A stretch of 5,491 bases of DNA from Gammaproteobacteria bacterium (lineage in GTDB: Bacteria > Pseudomonadota > Gammaproteobacteria > Steroidobacterales > JABDKV01). The DNA is taken from the NCBI GenBank assembly GCA_029862285.1, contig JAOTXR010000175.1, positions 1-5,491 on the forward strand, written 5' to 3'. Below the pieces are notes generated by a model. The model was given only the letters and a program-made list of their open reading frames with translations. It had not been told where the DNA came from and did no database searches. The position numbers and the translations under genes were made by a program. This document shows, one piece after another, positions 1 through 5,491 of the stretch; the stretch's first letter is position 1; each line of letters opens with the position of its first letter.

Positions 1-1677
1 CACAGGCGCGCCTTCGCGGACCAGATGCTGTGCTTCCTGTAGCCGAACCGCGGTCTGGTTTGCGTGCGTTAACAGCACGGCTTTACCACCCAATGCCGCG
101 GCAACATCGTGGTAATCGCTGCGCGCCAGTACCGTACCGATGTCATCGCCGAGCATTTTCACCTGTTCGCGTGCGATCTGTGCCCAACTGGCGTCATTGC
201 CGACGACAGCAATTACCGGAATCGAGTGACGTACAAAGGTGTCGAATTCGGCCAGCGCGTAACCAACAGAGCCATCCCCAAATAACGCCCACACCTCGTG
301 ATCTGGCCGGCACAGTGCCGCGCCGAGTGCAAAACCCGCGCCGCAGCCCAGAGTGCCGAATGCGCCCGGGTCCAGCCAGCACAGCGGAGCGCGCGGGCGC
401 ACGATATATGAAGCCGTGCCGACAAAATCGCCGCCGTCTGCGACTATTACGCTGCTGTCCGGTAATTCCGCATCGATCGTTCGGCACAGCGCGACAGGGT
501 TGACGAATTCACCCGACCGCGCGGCGTCCGCATCGATTTGATTTTCACGGTCGATGTCGCGTTGTCGCAGTTTTTGTTTCCAGTCATCCCACTCCCGGTG
601 CGCCGTTCGCGAGACGGTATCGGCCAGTAATTGCAGATACAGACCCGCGTCGCCGTGAACGCCAATATCAGGATGGCGGTTTTGCCGCAGATCATGGCGG
701 CTGCGATTGACTGAAATGAGCCGGGCGTCGCGGGCGATCTGGCGGCCATAGTCGAGTCTGAAGTCACACGGCACACCGGCAAGAATGACCAGGTCGGCTT
801 CACGCAGGGCCTTGCGTCGTTGATGCCGACAATGCAGTTCGTGCGCCGGCCCCAGCAGCCCGCGAGCCATGCCGGAAAGATAAACCGGCATGCCAATGCG
901 TTCGATTGCTGCAGCAATCGCTTTGGCCTGTTGTGCTTCGACCAGTGCCTGGCTGCCAACAATCAGGACCGGGCGTTGGCATCTTGCGACGCGGCGGGCG
1001 GAGCGATTGACCTTGCGCGGCGTTGGCAACGGCGGTAGCACCTCTTCAGCCTGTGTCTCGTCGACGGTATTTGTATGCAGGAAGAGTTGATTGGTGTGGC
1101 GCTTGAGCCAGGTACGCAGGAGCCGGTCAGCTAACGACTTGCCACGCGGTGTGCTGGCGGCATACCACTCGCGTACCGTGGCCTCGTCGTAGAGCAGGTC
1201 AACCGGACATTCGACGAACACCGGGCCGGGCACCCCGCTGCGTGCCAGTTCAAATGCCCGCTGCAATGTCGGGCCCAGGTCGCGCACGGTACTTGCCGAG
1301 CGCGCCCACTTGACGTGCGGCTTGAACAACGCCAGCTGGTCGATGTCTTGCAATGCGCCGCGGCCCTTGAGCGCCGTCGCAGTAGCACCACCGATCAACA
1401 CGACGGGCGATTGCGCCAGCTGCGCATTCTTTATCGCGGTAATGGTATTGGTGACACCGGGGCCGGCCGTGACTGCCGCGACGCCCGGCGTACCCGTCAG
1501 TCGGGAGACGGCATCGGCCGCAAACACTGCCGTTGCTTCGTGGCGTACATCGATAACGCGGATACCACGGTCTTTAGCGCCTTTGAGGATTGGCGAGATA
1601 TGTCCGCCACACAACGTAAACAGGAATTCAACGTCGTGCGCCTTCAGCACCCGGCCGATGCGATCGCCACCGTTCAT
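1..1677 (-). CDS. ThDP-dependent lyase, ILVBL/2-hydroxyacyl-CoA lyase-like (3' end beyond window)
   Basis: This gene encodes a thiamine-diphosphate enzyme, 559 uninterrupted codons to the window edge. The N-terminal pyrimidine-binding domain has GGHISP at residues 24-29 and [12 protein letters not shown] with the likely cofactor-activating glutamate E47. TAGPGVTNT and KNAQLAQSP follow in the same domain. The central domain carries VGSQAL and MARGLLG. The C-terminal diphosphate-binding domain has [24 protein letters not shown], then GDG at 467-469 and GND at 493-495, the usual GDG-x(about 24)-N magnesium/ThDP motif. From memory, these blocks match human ILVBL/HACL2 almost word for word, more closely than IlvB. 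That family cleaves 2-hydroxyacyl-CoA to formyl-CoA and an aldehyde. By that comparison only about 20 residues are missing at the C-terminus. The eukaryotic N-terminal membrane segment is absent, so the enzyme is probably cytosolic. The start at 1677 gives an ATGA overlap with the CoA-transferase and has GGA seven bases upstream; an in-frame ATG at 1689 is the alternative. The family is secure, but the exact substrate is inferred; an acetolactate-synthase-like or other ThDP lyase activity is possible. Confidence 0.9.
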   Translation of the reverse strand, partial: MNGGDRIGRVLKAHDVEFLFTLCGGHISPILKGAKDRGIRVIDVRHEATAVFAADAVSRLTGTPGVAAVTAGPGVTNTITAIKNAQLAQSPVVLIGGATATALKGRGALQDIDQLALFKPHVKWARSASTVRDLGPTLQRAFELARSGVPGPVFVECPVDLLYDEATVREWYAASTPRGKSLADRLLRTWLKRHTNQLFLHTNTVDETQAEEVLPPLPTPRKVNRSARRVARCQRPVLIVGSQALVEAQQAKAIAAAIERIGMPVYLSGMARGLLGPAHELHCRHQRRKALREADLVILAGVPCDFRLDYGRQIARDARLISVNRSRHDLRQNRHPDIGVHGDAGLYLQLLADTVSRTAHREWDDWKQKLRQRDIDRENQIDADAARSGEFVNPVALCRTIDAELPDSSVIVADGGDFVGTASYIVRPRAPLCWLDPGAFGTLGCGAGFALGAALCRPDHEVWALFGDGSVGYALAEFDTFVRHSIPVIAVVGNDASWAQIAREQVKMLGDDIGTVLARSDYHDVAAALGGKAVLLTHANQTAVRLQEAQHLVREGAPV

Positions 1678-1689
1678 GCGCCAGTCCAT
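1674..1689 (-). promoter_or_regulatory. Overlapping stop/start junction (translational coupling)
   Basis: The CoA-transferase stop codon TGA (1676-1674) overlaps the lyase start ATG (1677-1675) as ATGA. A second in-frame ATG lies at 1689, inside the end of the upstream gene. Either choice leaves no space between the genes, so ribosomes probably re-initiate or couple here, and the two proteins are expected to be made together. Confidence 0.75.
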
Positions 1690-3377
1690 CGCAGGTGAAA
1701 ATCGGTACCGGTGATAACAGCAGCCGGCACGACTTGCGGCGGCGGATCGTTGGGCACGACAATTCGGGCACGCGTATTAGCGAGCAGGTCGCGTTCGATG
1801 TCGATGCCAGGCATAACCGCGCGCAACGTGAGGCCGGCCAGAGTCAGTTCGAGTACTGCCAGATCGGTGACATAGAAAACCTGCTTGCCACGCTCTAATC
1901 CCACCTGACCGTTAAAAGTTATTTCGTTCACCTGTTCGATAATTTTTGGCACACCGGCTTGTTCCACGCGCAGCCGGTCATTGTCAATCCGGATCTTGGC
2001 GCCCTGCATCCACTTGCCAATGAACAGTACCGTGCGTGCTGAGTCGATGATACTGGGTGCACCACCGGGGCCGACGTAGTCGAGCATGCGTGGTCCCCGT
2101 TTGGACAGGTTGATGTTGCCGGCCGTATCGAGTTGTAGAAAGCCCAGCATCGCCGCGTCGAGATGATCGCGGTAATGATGAAACATCCAGGCGGAGGATT
2201 CGAGGCGCAGAGGATTAATTGCCGCGCCAAAAAAGATACCCGGTGCGGGTAGCCCACCATAAGGGCCCGATTCAGTGGTGAATGTAATTTGTTCATGTAC
2301 ACCGCTGTCATACAGGACCCGGCAGGCTTCTTCTGCCAGTCCCACGCCGATATTGACCGTGGCCCCGGCGCGCACGTTTTGGGTGAAAGTCCTCGCGGCC
2401 AGGCGCCCCAGCGCATGATCGACACGGCTGCGATGCGGAGTGATGTGCATTGTCTCGTTAATGAACTTCAACCGTGCGACGGCCTCGCGTTCGTCTTCGG
2501 TAGCACCGGCGGTGAACATTGGCCAGTACTTGCGTTGCGGCACCGAACCGGTTTGTTCATTACGTGGATTGACGACTATCACATCGACTTCCTCGGCGGC
2601 CAGGCCAATGCTGGCAACATCGCAGTCAATCAGGTCTGAGACGGCCACGCAAACGAGACCTCCATTATGGCGTGCCGCTCGTGCTGCTTCGATATTCTCG
2701 GTAATGGTGGCCGCGTTACTAAAGTAAATGTTGCCGTCGCGATCGGCATAGGACGCGCTGAACAATGCAACGTCGATTGGCGGTAGTGTATAGACAAGTT
2801 TGTCGCCGTCGGCTTCGATCAACTGTAATTCCGCGCCAGGACTAACGGCAGAACCGCCACCCACGCGTGGATCCAGGAACGAGCCGATACCGGTGGTGCC
2901 GCGCACGACCCGTTCGCCGCGACCCTGGGCTTCGATGACATGGGTCATCTCGCCCTGGGCCATCGTGTGCAGTTCGAGTTTACCGGCATCGGCAAGCTGC
3001 AGCATCGACTTTGCAGTCTCTGTATGACCGGCGATGTAACGGATGACCAGCCCTTCGATTCCAACTTCTTCTACCGTGCCCGGTGCGCGGCCGCGCCCAC
3101 CCTGGCCACCAACAGAGATCCAGGTAAGACCGTATGGCCCATCGCCGCGCTCGAAACGTTCGCGGATGGCCCAGAAAAAAATCGAACAACGGGCGTTACC
3201 GGAAATCCCGCCGGCTATCACACAGGCGTCATCGGGAATCATCGCCACCGCGTCGGTTGCGGATTTGAATTTTTCCGATAGCGACTCGGCCGGGCGGTAG
3301 CGGGTATCACGACGGTCCCACGTCAGTCGCCAGCGCAGGATGTGTGCCAGTATTTTTGTGCGCTCGAGGAGATTCAC
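1674..3377 (-). CDS. Family I acyl-CoA:acetate/3-ketoacid-type CoA-transferase
   Basis: This gene encodes a single-chain CoA-transferase of about 567 residues with the fused alpha and beta halves typical of the propionate CoA-transferase/YdiF-like group. It should move CoA between an acyl-CoA donor and a free carboxylate through a glutamyl-CoA thioester. The N-terminal half has the CoA-binding glycine motif GGISGN at about residues 56-61. The C-terminal half has [14 protein letters not shown], whose glutamate (E369, codon 2271-2273) is the expected catalytic nucleophile. The family's [11 protein letters not shown] block lies near the C-terminus. It is somewhat longer than the usual ~520 residues because of an N-terminal stretch, [19 protein letters not shown], that I believe recurs in this subgroup. 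I chose GTG at 3377 because GGGA sits seven bases upstream and the family-like sequence begins just after it. A TTG at 3413 would add 12 unconvincing residues. It is the first gene of an operon with the ThDP lyase, which suggests that it activates the lyase's substrate, perhaps a 2-hydroxy acid. No signal peptide is seen, so it is cytosolic. The family is certain; the substrate is not visible. Confidence 0.93.
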   Translation of the reverse strand: MNLLERTKILAHILRWRLTWDRRDTRYRPAESLSEKFKSATDAVAMIPDDACVIAGGISGNARCSIFFWAIRERFERGDGPYGLTWISVGGQGGRGRAPGTVEEVGIEGLVIRYIAGHTETAKSMLQLADAGKLELHTMAQGEMTHVIEAQGRGERVVRGTTGIGSFLDPRVGGGSAVSPGAELQLIEADGDKLVYTLPPIDVALFSASYADRDGNIYFSNAATITENIEAARAARHNGGLVCVAVSDLIDCDVASIGLAAEEVDVIVVNPRNEQTGSVPQRKYWPMFTAGATEDEREAVARLKFINETMHITPHRSRVDHALGRLAARTFTQNVRAGATVNIGVGLAEEACRVLYDSGVHEQITFTTESGPYGGLPAPGIFFGAAINPLRLESSAWMFHHYRDHLDAAMLGFLQLDTAGNINLSKRGPRMLDYVGPGGAPSIIDSARTVLFIGKWMQGAKIRIDNDRLRVEQAGVPKIIEQVNEITFNGQVGLERGKQVFYVTDLAVLELTLAGLTLRAVMPGIDIERDLLANTRARIVVPNDPPPQVVPAAVITGTDFHLRWTGA

Positions 3378-3384
3378 GTTGCAG

Positions 3385-3388
3385 TCCC
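3385..3388 (-). promoter_or_regulatory. Ribosome binding site deciding the GTG start of the CoA-transferase
   Basis: On the minus strand GGGA lies seven bases before the GTG at 3377, an ordinary Shine-Dalgarno spacing. A stronger AAGGA at 3395-3391 is 13 bases from the GTG, rather far, but it may contribute. Both lie downstream of the TTG at 3413 and so argue against that codon as the start. Confidence 0.5.
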
Positions 3389-3501
3389 GTTCCTTATGAC
3401 CTGAGCATAGCAATGCCGCCGCCTGGTTGCCGCCCGGCCATCGCCAGGCTGCCCGGGGTCTTTCGGTAAACCACGATTCCGCCTGCTTGGGTCACGTAAT
3501 A

Positions 3502-3533
3502 GGCTGGTTAGCATAGGATTTATGCAACCAGCC
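3502..3533. repeat. Imperfect palindrome / stem-loop in the divergent promoter region
   Basis: The left arm is GGCTGGTT (3502-3509), one unpaired A (3510), then GCATA (3511-3515). The loop is GGATT (3516-3520). The right arm is TATGC (3521-3525) followed by AACCAGCC (3526-3533). All 13 paired positions are perfect complements. There is no following T-run on either strand, and it sits upstream of both genes, so an intrinsic terminator is unlikely. It could be an operator for a dimeric regulator of one or both genes, or a 5' leader hairpin if a transcript starts outside it. Confidence 0.7.
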
Positions 3534-3539
3534 AATCAA
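3510..3539 (-). promoter_or_regulatory. Candidate sigma-70 promoter for the CoA-transferase/lyase operon
   Basis: On the minus strand TTGATT (3539-3534; four of six consensus bases) is separated by 18 bases from TATGCT (3515-3510; four of six). The spacer and the -10 box fall within the palindrome, so a repressor bound there would block it. The match is moderate, and the transcript would carry a leader of about 130 bases. This is a guess from consensus only. I found only a poor plus-strand candidate (TTGGGT at 3487 with TAGCAT at 3509) for the oxidase. Confidence 0.28.
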
Positions 3540-3590
3540 CCAGGGGGCTACCTGGCACCGGCAGTTTTCTGGCTGCGAGGCAGCACTTCC

Positions 3591-3594
3591 GGGG
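3591..3594 (+). promoter_or_regulatory. Ribosome binding site of the multicopper oxidase gene
   Basis: GGGG lies seven bases before the ATG at 3602, and a GGA (3597-3599) follows closer in. The match is not strong, but the position is right, and the ATG leads directly into a typical signal peptide, which fixes this start. Confidence 0.45.
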
Positions 3595-3601
3595 TTGGAA
3601 A

Positions 3602-3676
3602 ATGAAAACAAATCAGGTCTTTCTGACGACTGTAATCGCAGGAGCTGCCGTCCTGCTGTCGGCCAGTGCCAACGCG
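3602..3676 (+). other. Sec signal peptide of the multicopper oxidase
   Basis: The 25-residue leader has a lysine at position 2, a hydrophobic core (VFLTTVIAGAAVLLSA) and an Ala-Asn-Ala cleavage site. There is no twin arginine, so export is by Sec rather than Tat. Many bacterial multicopper oxidases use Tat. Sec export fits a protein whose haem and disulfides would be added in the periplasm. Confidence 0.85.
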
Positions 3677-5491
3677 CGCAATCCGATCGCCAACGATTGG
3701 GATGACTTTTATGGTCCGGGCGGGACTACCGGGATCAACTCCAACTCGCTGGCGATCATGAACGCGGCCACCGGCGCCAGCTGCCAGCTCTGTCATGCTG
3801 GCAGTGGTGGGGGCTCGCCCTGGAACGCCTATGGCTATGCGGTACTCGACGCGGTATCCGGCAATGACTGGTTAGGCGCGTTTATCGCGGTGGAAGACAT
3901 GGACTCCGACGGTAACGGCGATTCCAATCTCGTAGAGATAATGGCCGATTCCCAACCCGGCTGGACCACAACCGGTAATTTGAGTTTCACCGCCACCGGT
4001 ACGTCGCAGTCGATCCCCGACGAGAATATTCCGGCGGCGAGCCCGCTCGATCCGGCCGGTGCCGGGTCATTTGCGTGCTGTTTTGACACCGGCGACTGCT
4101 CGGTACTGACAACCGCGGATTGCACCACGGCCGGCGGAACCCCGGATACGAACAATACTTCCTGCTTCCCGAACAGTTGTCCGCAGCCTGTCGGCGCCTG
4201 CTGTAATCTCGAAGAGACCTGCTCCGACAGTGTGGCGGCGGACGTGTGCATCGCCTCGGGTGGCACGCCGCAGGGTCTGGGCAGTCTGTGCAGCGACACA
4301 GCTGTCGACTGCGGGCTGGAACCCTTCGTCGATGCGTTGCCGATACCGGGCGTGCTGGCGCCGGTCGGGACGCGCCCCGATGGCGCACCCCAGTACGAGA
4401 TCACGGTACAAACGGCGCAGCAACAATTACACAGTGAGTTGCCGCTGACCGACCTGTGGACCTACAACGGCGCCTATCCGAGCTTTACGATCGAAGCCCG
4501 GGTTAATGAGCCCATCGAGGTTACTTATATCAACGATTTGCCGCCCGGTGGCCACATGTTGGAAGTCGATGAATGTGCGCACGGGCCAAACATCTACAGC
4601 AACTCGCCACGTATCGTGACCCACGTGCACGGCGCACATGTGGCGGCACGTTTCGACGGTCAGCCTGAGTACACGATCCTGCCCGGAGAAACGGATGTCT
4701 ACGAGTACAGCAACGATCAATTGCCCGGGACGCTCTGGTATCACGATCACGCACTGGGAATTACCCGGCTCAATGTCTACGCTGGCATGGCCGGCTACTA
4801 TCTGTTGCGTGATGATTTCGAAGATGCACTGGGGCTGCCCGCGGGTGAGTTCGAGATCCCTGCAGTGATTCAGGACCGCGAGTTCAATCCCGATGGCTCG
4901 CTTTCATATCCGACTGCTGTACAGGACACGTTTTTTGGCGACAGGATACTGGTCAATGGCAAGGTCTGGCCGGCACTCGACGTCAAGAAAGGCAAGTACC
5001 GCTTCCGTTTCGTCAATGGCTCGCAGGCGCGCCCCTACTCGCTGCGGCTGGAAAACCAGGCCGATCCGGGGCAGCTTGTTCCGTTTAGCTTGATAGGTAC
5101 GGACCTTGGGCTGATTACGGCGCCGATCGTGCTCGAGCGTATCGACATGGTGCCGGCCGAGCGTTTTGACGTCGTCGTCGACTTTGCCGCGTTCCCGACC
5201 GGCGCGCAGATCGTGCTGCGCAACGACGACACGACCTCGCCGTTGATCCCCAATGTCATGCGCTTCGATGTCGTCGACACCGCGGGGCATACGGATCCGG
5301 TCCCGGCCACGTTGCGACCGGTTACGCCGATCCCGGAAGCGCAGGCCGATGTCACACGCTGGTTCCGGCTCGAACGGGTTGCGGAATCCTGTGCGGGCAA
5401 CGAGTGGTTGATCCAGACGCTGGACGGACCCGGTGGCACGCCGACCGGGGACGAGCACTGGGACGACATGTCCGAGTTCGTCACGCTCGGA
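3602..5491 (+). CDS. Exported CotA-like multicopper oxidase with N-terminal CxxCH/EF-hand and Cys-repeat modules (3' end beyond window)
   Basis: This gene has 630 uninterrupted codons and runs off the right edge. Residues 1-25 form a Sec signal peptide: basic start, hydrophobic core, and an ANA cleavage site before RN. A small module follows with CQLCH at 61-65 and a calcium-type loop at 101-112. Two six-cysteine repeats (157-193 and 198-237) come next. From about residue 253 the sequence is a laccase of the CotA/bilirubin-oxidase type: WTYNGAYPSFTIEA, then HVHGAH (H341 and H343) and WYHDHALGITRLNVYAG (H381 and H383), which are the first two copper-ligand motifs. ILVNGKVWP at 449-457 begins a conserved block of the second cupredoxin domain. 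The window ends at about the start of the third domain, so the HPxHxH and HCHxxxHE motifs carrying the type 1 site cannot be checked. The family couples one-electron oxidation of phenols, bilirubin or metal ions such as Mn(II) and Cu(I) to reduction of O2 to water. Location should be periplasmic or extracellular. The substrate is unknown. The oxidase family and export are secure; the roles of the N-terminal modules are inferred. Confidence 0.92.
   Translation, partial: MKTNQVFLTTVIAGAAVLLSASANARNPIANDWDDFYGPGGTTGINSNSLAIMNAATGASCQLCHAGSGGGSPWNAYGYAVLDAVSGNDWLGAFIAVEDMDSDGNGDSNLVEIMADSQPGWTTTGNLSFTATGTSQSIPDENIPAASPLDPAGAGSFACCFDTGDCSVLTTADCTTAGGTPDTNNTSCFPNSCPQPVGACCNLEETCSDSVAADVCIASGGTPQGLGSLCSDTAVDCGLEPFVDALPIPGVLAPVGTRPDGAPQYEITVQTAQQQLHSELPLTDLWTYNGAYPSFTIEARVNEPIEVTYINDLPPGGHMLEVDECAHGPNIYSNSPRIVTHVHGAHVAARFDGQPEYTILPGETDVYEYSNDQLPGTLWYHDHALGITRLNVYAGMAGYYLLRDDFEDALGLPAGEFEIPAVIQDREFNPDGSLSYPTAVQDTFFGDRILVNGKVWPALDVKKGKYRFRFVNGSQARPYSLRLENQADPGQLVPFSLIGTDLGLITAPIVLERIDMVPAERFDVVVDFAAFPTGAQIVLRNDDTTSPLIPNVMRFDVVDTAGHTDPVPATLRPVTPIPEAQADVTRWFRLERVAESCAGNEWLIQTLDGPGGTPTGDEHWDDMSEFVTLG
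3782..3937 (+). other. CxxCH haem-c motif plus EF-hand-like calcium loop module
   Basis: CQLCH (61-65) is a canonical covalent haem-c attachment motif. It is followed by PWNAYGYAVLD (73-83) and then a loop with D101, D103, N105, G106, D107, N109 and E112, the full ligand spacing of an EF-hand calcium site. The order CxxCH, N-x-YG, D-x-D-x-(D/N)-G-x-x-N-x-x-E is one I recognise from small modules in other exported bacterial proteins. M100 or M115 could be the distal haem ligand, but that is not shown. The haem would need periplasmic cytochrome c maturation machinery, not visible here. Confidence 0.7.
4070..4180 (+). repeat. Six-cysteine ACC repeat, copy 1
   Basis: Residues 157-193 follow the pattern ACC-x5-C-x7-C-x13-C-x4-C with GGT after the fourth cysteine (C159, C160, C166, C174, C188, C193). 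The module resembles the GACC..GGT..C repeats found in many exported bacterial proteins. The six cysteines probably form three disulfides outside the cytoplasm. Its function is not known to me. Confidence 0.75.
4193..4312 (+). repeat. Six-cysteine ACC repeat, copy 2
   Basis: Residues 198-237 repeat the pattern as GACC-x5-C-x8-C-x13-C-x6-C, again with GGTP after the fourth cysteine (C200, C201, C207, C216, C230, C237). It follows copy 1 after four residues and ends about 15 residues before the oxidase domain. The copies share the cysteine framework but diverge elsewhere, so the duplication is old or both were acquired as modules. Confidence 0.75.
4358..5491 (+). other. CotA-like multicopper oxidase domains 1 and 2 (domain 3 missing)
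   Basis: From about residue 253 the order of blocks follows the CotA laccase: a YNGxYPxxTIEA strand, THVHGAH, DGQPE, a PGETDVYEY strand, WYHDHALGITRLNVYAG, then QDREFNPDGSL and ILVNGKVWP. KYRFRFVNGSQ and APIVLERIDMVPAERFDVVVDF follow. All four histidines expected in the first two copper motifs (H341, H343, H381, H383) are present, so this half looks functional. The remaining histidines and the type 1 cysteine should lie within roughly 130 residues past the edge. Confidence 0.88.

Larger units (their letters stand above)
3378..3601. other. Divergent intergenic region, no gene seen
   Basis: About 220 bases separate the two divergent start codons. I see no credible coding sequence or tRNA here. 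The region holds the 3502-3533 palindrome, a candidate minus-strand promoter, and ribosome binding sites at both ends. Two weaker inverted repeats are present: GCCTGG/CCAGGC at 3421-3426 and 3444-3449, and CCAGG/CCTGG at 3540-3544 and 3551-3555. Both are short enough to be chance in GC-rich DNA. Confidence 0.7.

Noticed and set aside
30..503. Plus-strand open frame of 157 codons within the lyase gene
   Set aside because: It is arginine- and proline-rich, typical of an antisense frame in GC-rich coding DNA, and the opposite strand encodes well-conserved ThDP motifs.
1..1677. Calling the left gene acetolactate synthase (ilvB)
   Set aside because: It shares the ThDP fold, but its sequence blocks match ILVBL/HACL2, there is no adjacent small regulatory subunit, and the partner gene is a CoA-transferase.
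3378..3413. TTG at 3413 as start of the CoA-transferase
   Set aside because: It would add 12 residues with no family resemblance, has no clear ribosome site, and lies upstream of two good Shine-Dalgarno sequences that point to the GTG at 3377.
3421..3449. Inverted repeat GCCTGG/CCAGGC as a regulatory site
   Set aside because: Only six pairs with a 17-base gap in GC-rich DNA; expected by chance.
3502..3533. Palindrome as a transcription terminator
   Set aside because: No T-run follows on either strand, and it lies upstream of both genes rather than downstream of any.
3548..3796. Minus-strand open frame of 82 codons across the oxidase start
   Set aside because: It overlaps the oxidase signal peptide in antisense, and its translation shows no recognisable domain; GC-rich antisense shadow.
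3835..4404. Long open frame on the minus strand inside the oxidase gene
   Set aside because: It is opposite a frame with clear signal peptide, cysteine repeats and copper motifs; its own translation is low-complexity and resembles no family.

Overview
The window holds three protein-coding genes and one divergent intergenic region. Base composition is moderately GC-rich, all three frames are clean, and nothing suggests a mobile element, CRISPR array or RNA gene. The gene content (a Sec-exported multicopper oxidase with a CxxCH motif, and a CoA-transferase next to a thiamine-diphosphate lyase) fits a free-living, respiratory, heterotrophic bacterium, probably a proteobacterium. That placement is an inference from gene types only.

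Minus strand, 3377 down to 1: a two-gene operon. The first gene encodes a family I acyl-CoA:carboxylate CoA-transferase with the catalytic-glutamate motif ESGPYGG. The second, overlapping it by an ATGA junction (or 16 bases if the upstream ATG is used), encodes a thiamine-diphosphate enzyme. It resembles human ILVBL/HACL2 (2-hydroxyacyl-CoA lyase 2) far more than it resembles true acetolactate synthase. It runs off the left edge, lacking only its last few tens of residues. Together they suggest a pathway in which a 2-hydroxy acid is activated to its CoA thioester by CoA transfer and then cleaved to formyl-CoA and a shortened aldehyde or ketone.

3378-3601: a divergent intergenic region of about 220 bases. 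It contains a strong imperfect palindrome (13 paired bases per arm with one bulged A, 5-base loop) at 3502-3533. A candidate promoter for the minus-strand operon overlaps it, so it may be an operator.

Plus strand, 3602 to the right edge: a large exported protein, cut off at 630 residues, with an unusual modular layout. In order it has a signal peptide, a small module with a CxxCH haem-c motif and an EF-hand-like calcium loop, two tandem six-cysteine repeats beginning ACC, and a CotA/bilirubin-oxidase-like multicopper oxidase. The first two His-x-His copper motifs are present. The third cupredoxin domain, with the type 1 copper site, lies beyond the window. This gene is the most unusual item: it looks like a haem-linked, disulfide-rich laccase-type enzyme acting outside the cytoplasm. 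No functional link between it and the divergent operon can be shown from the sequence.
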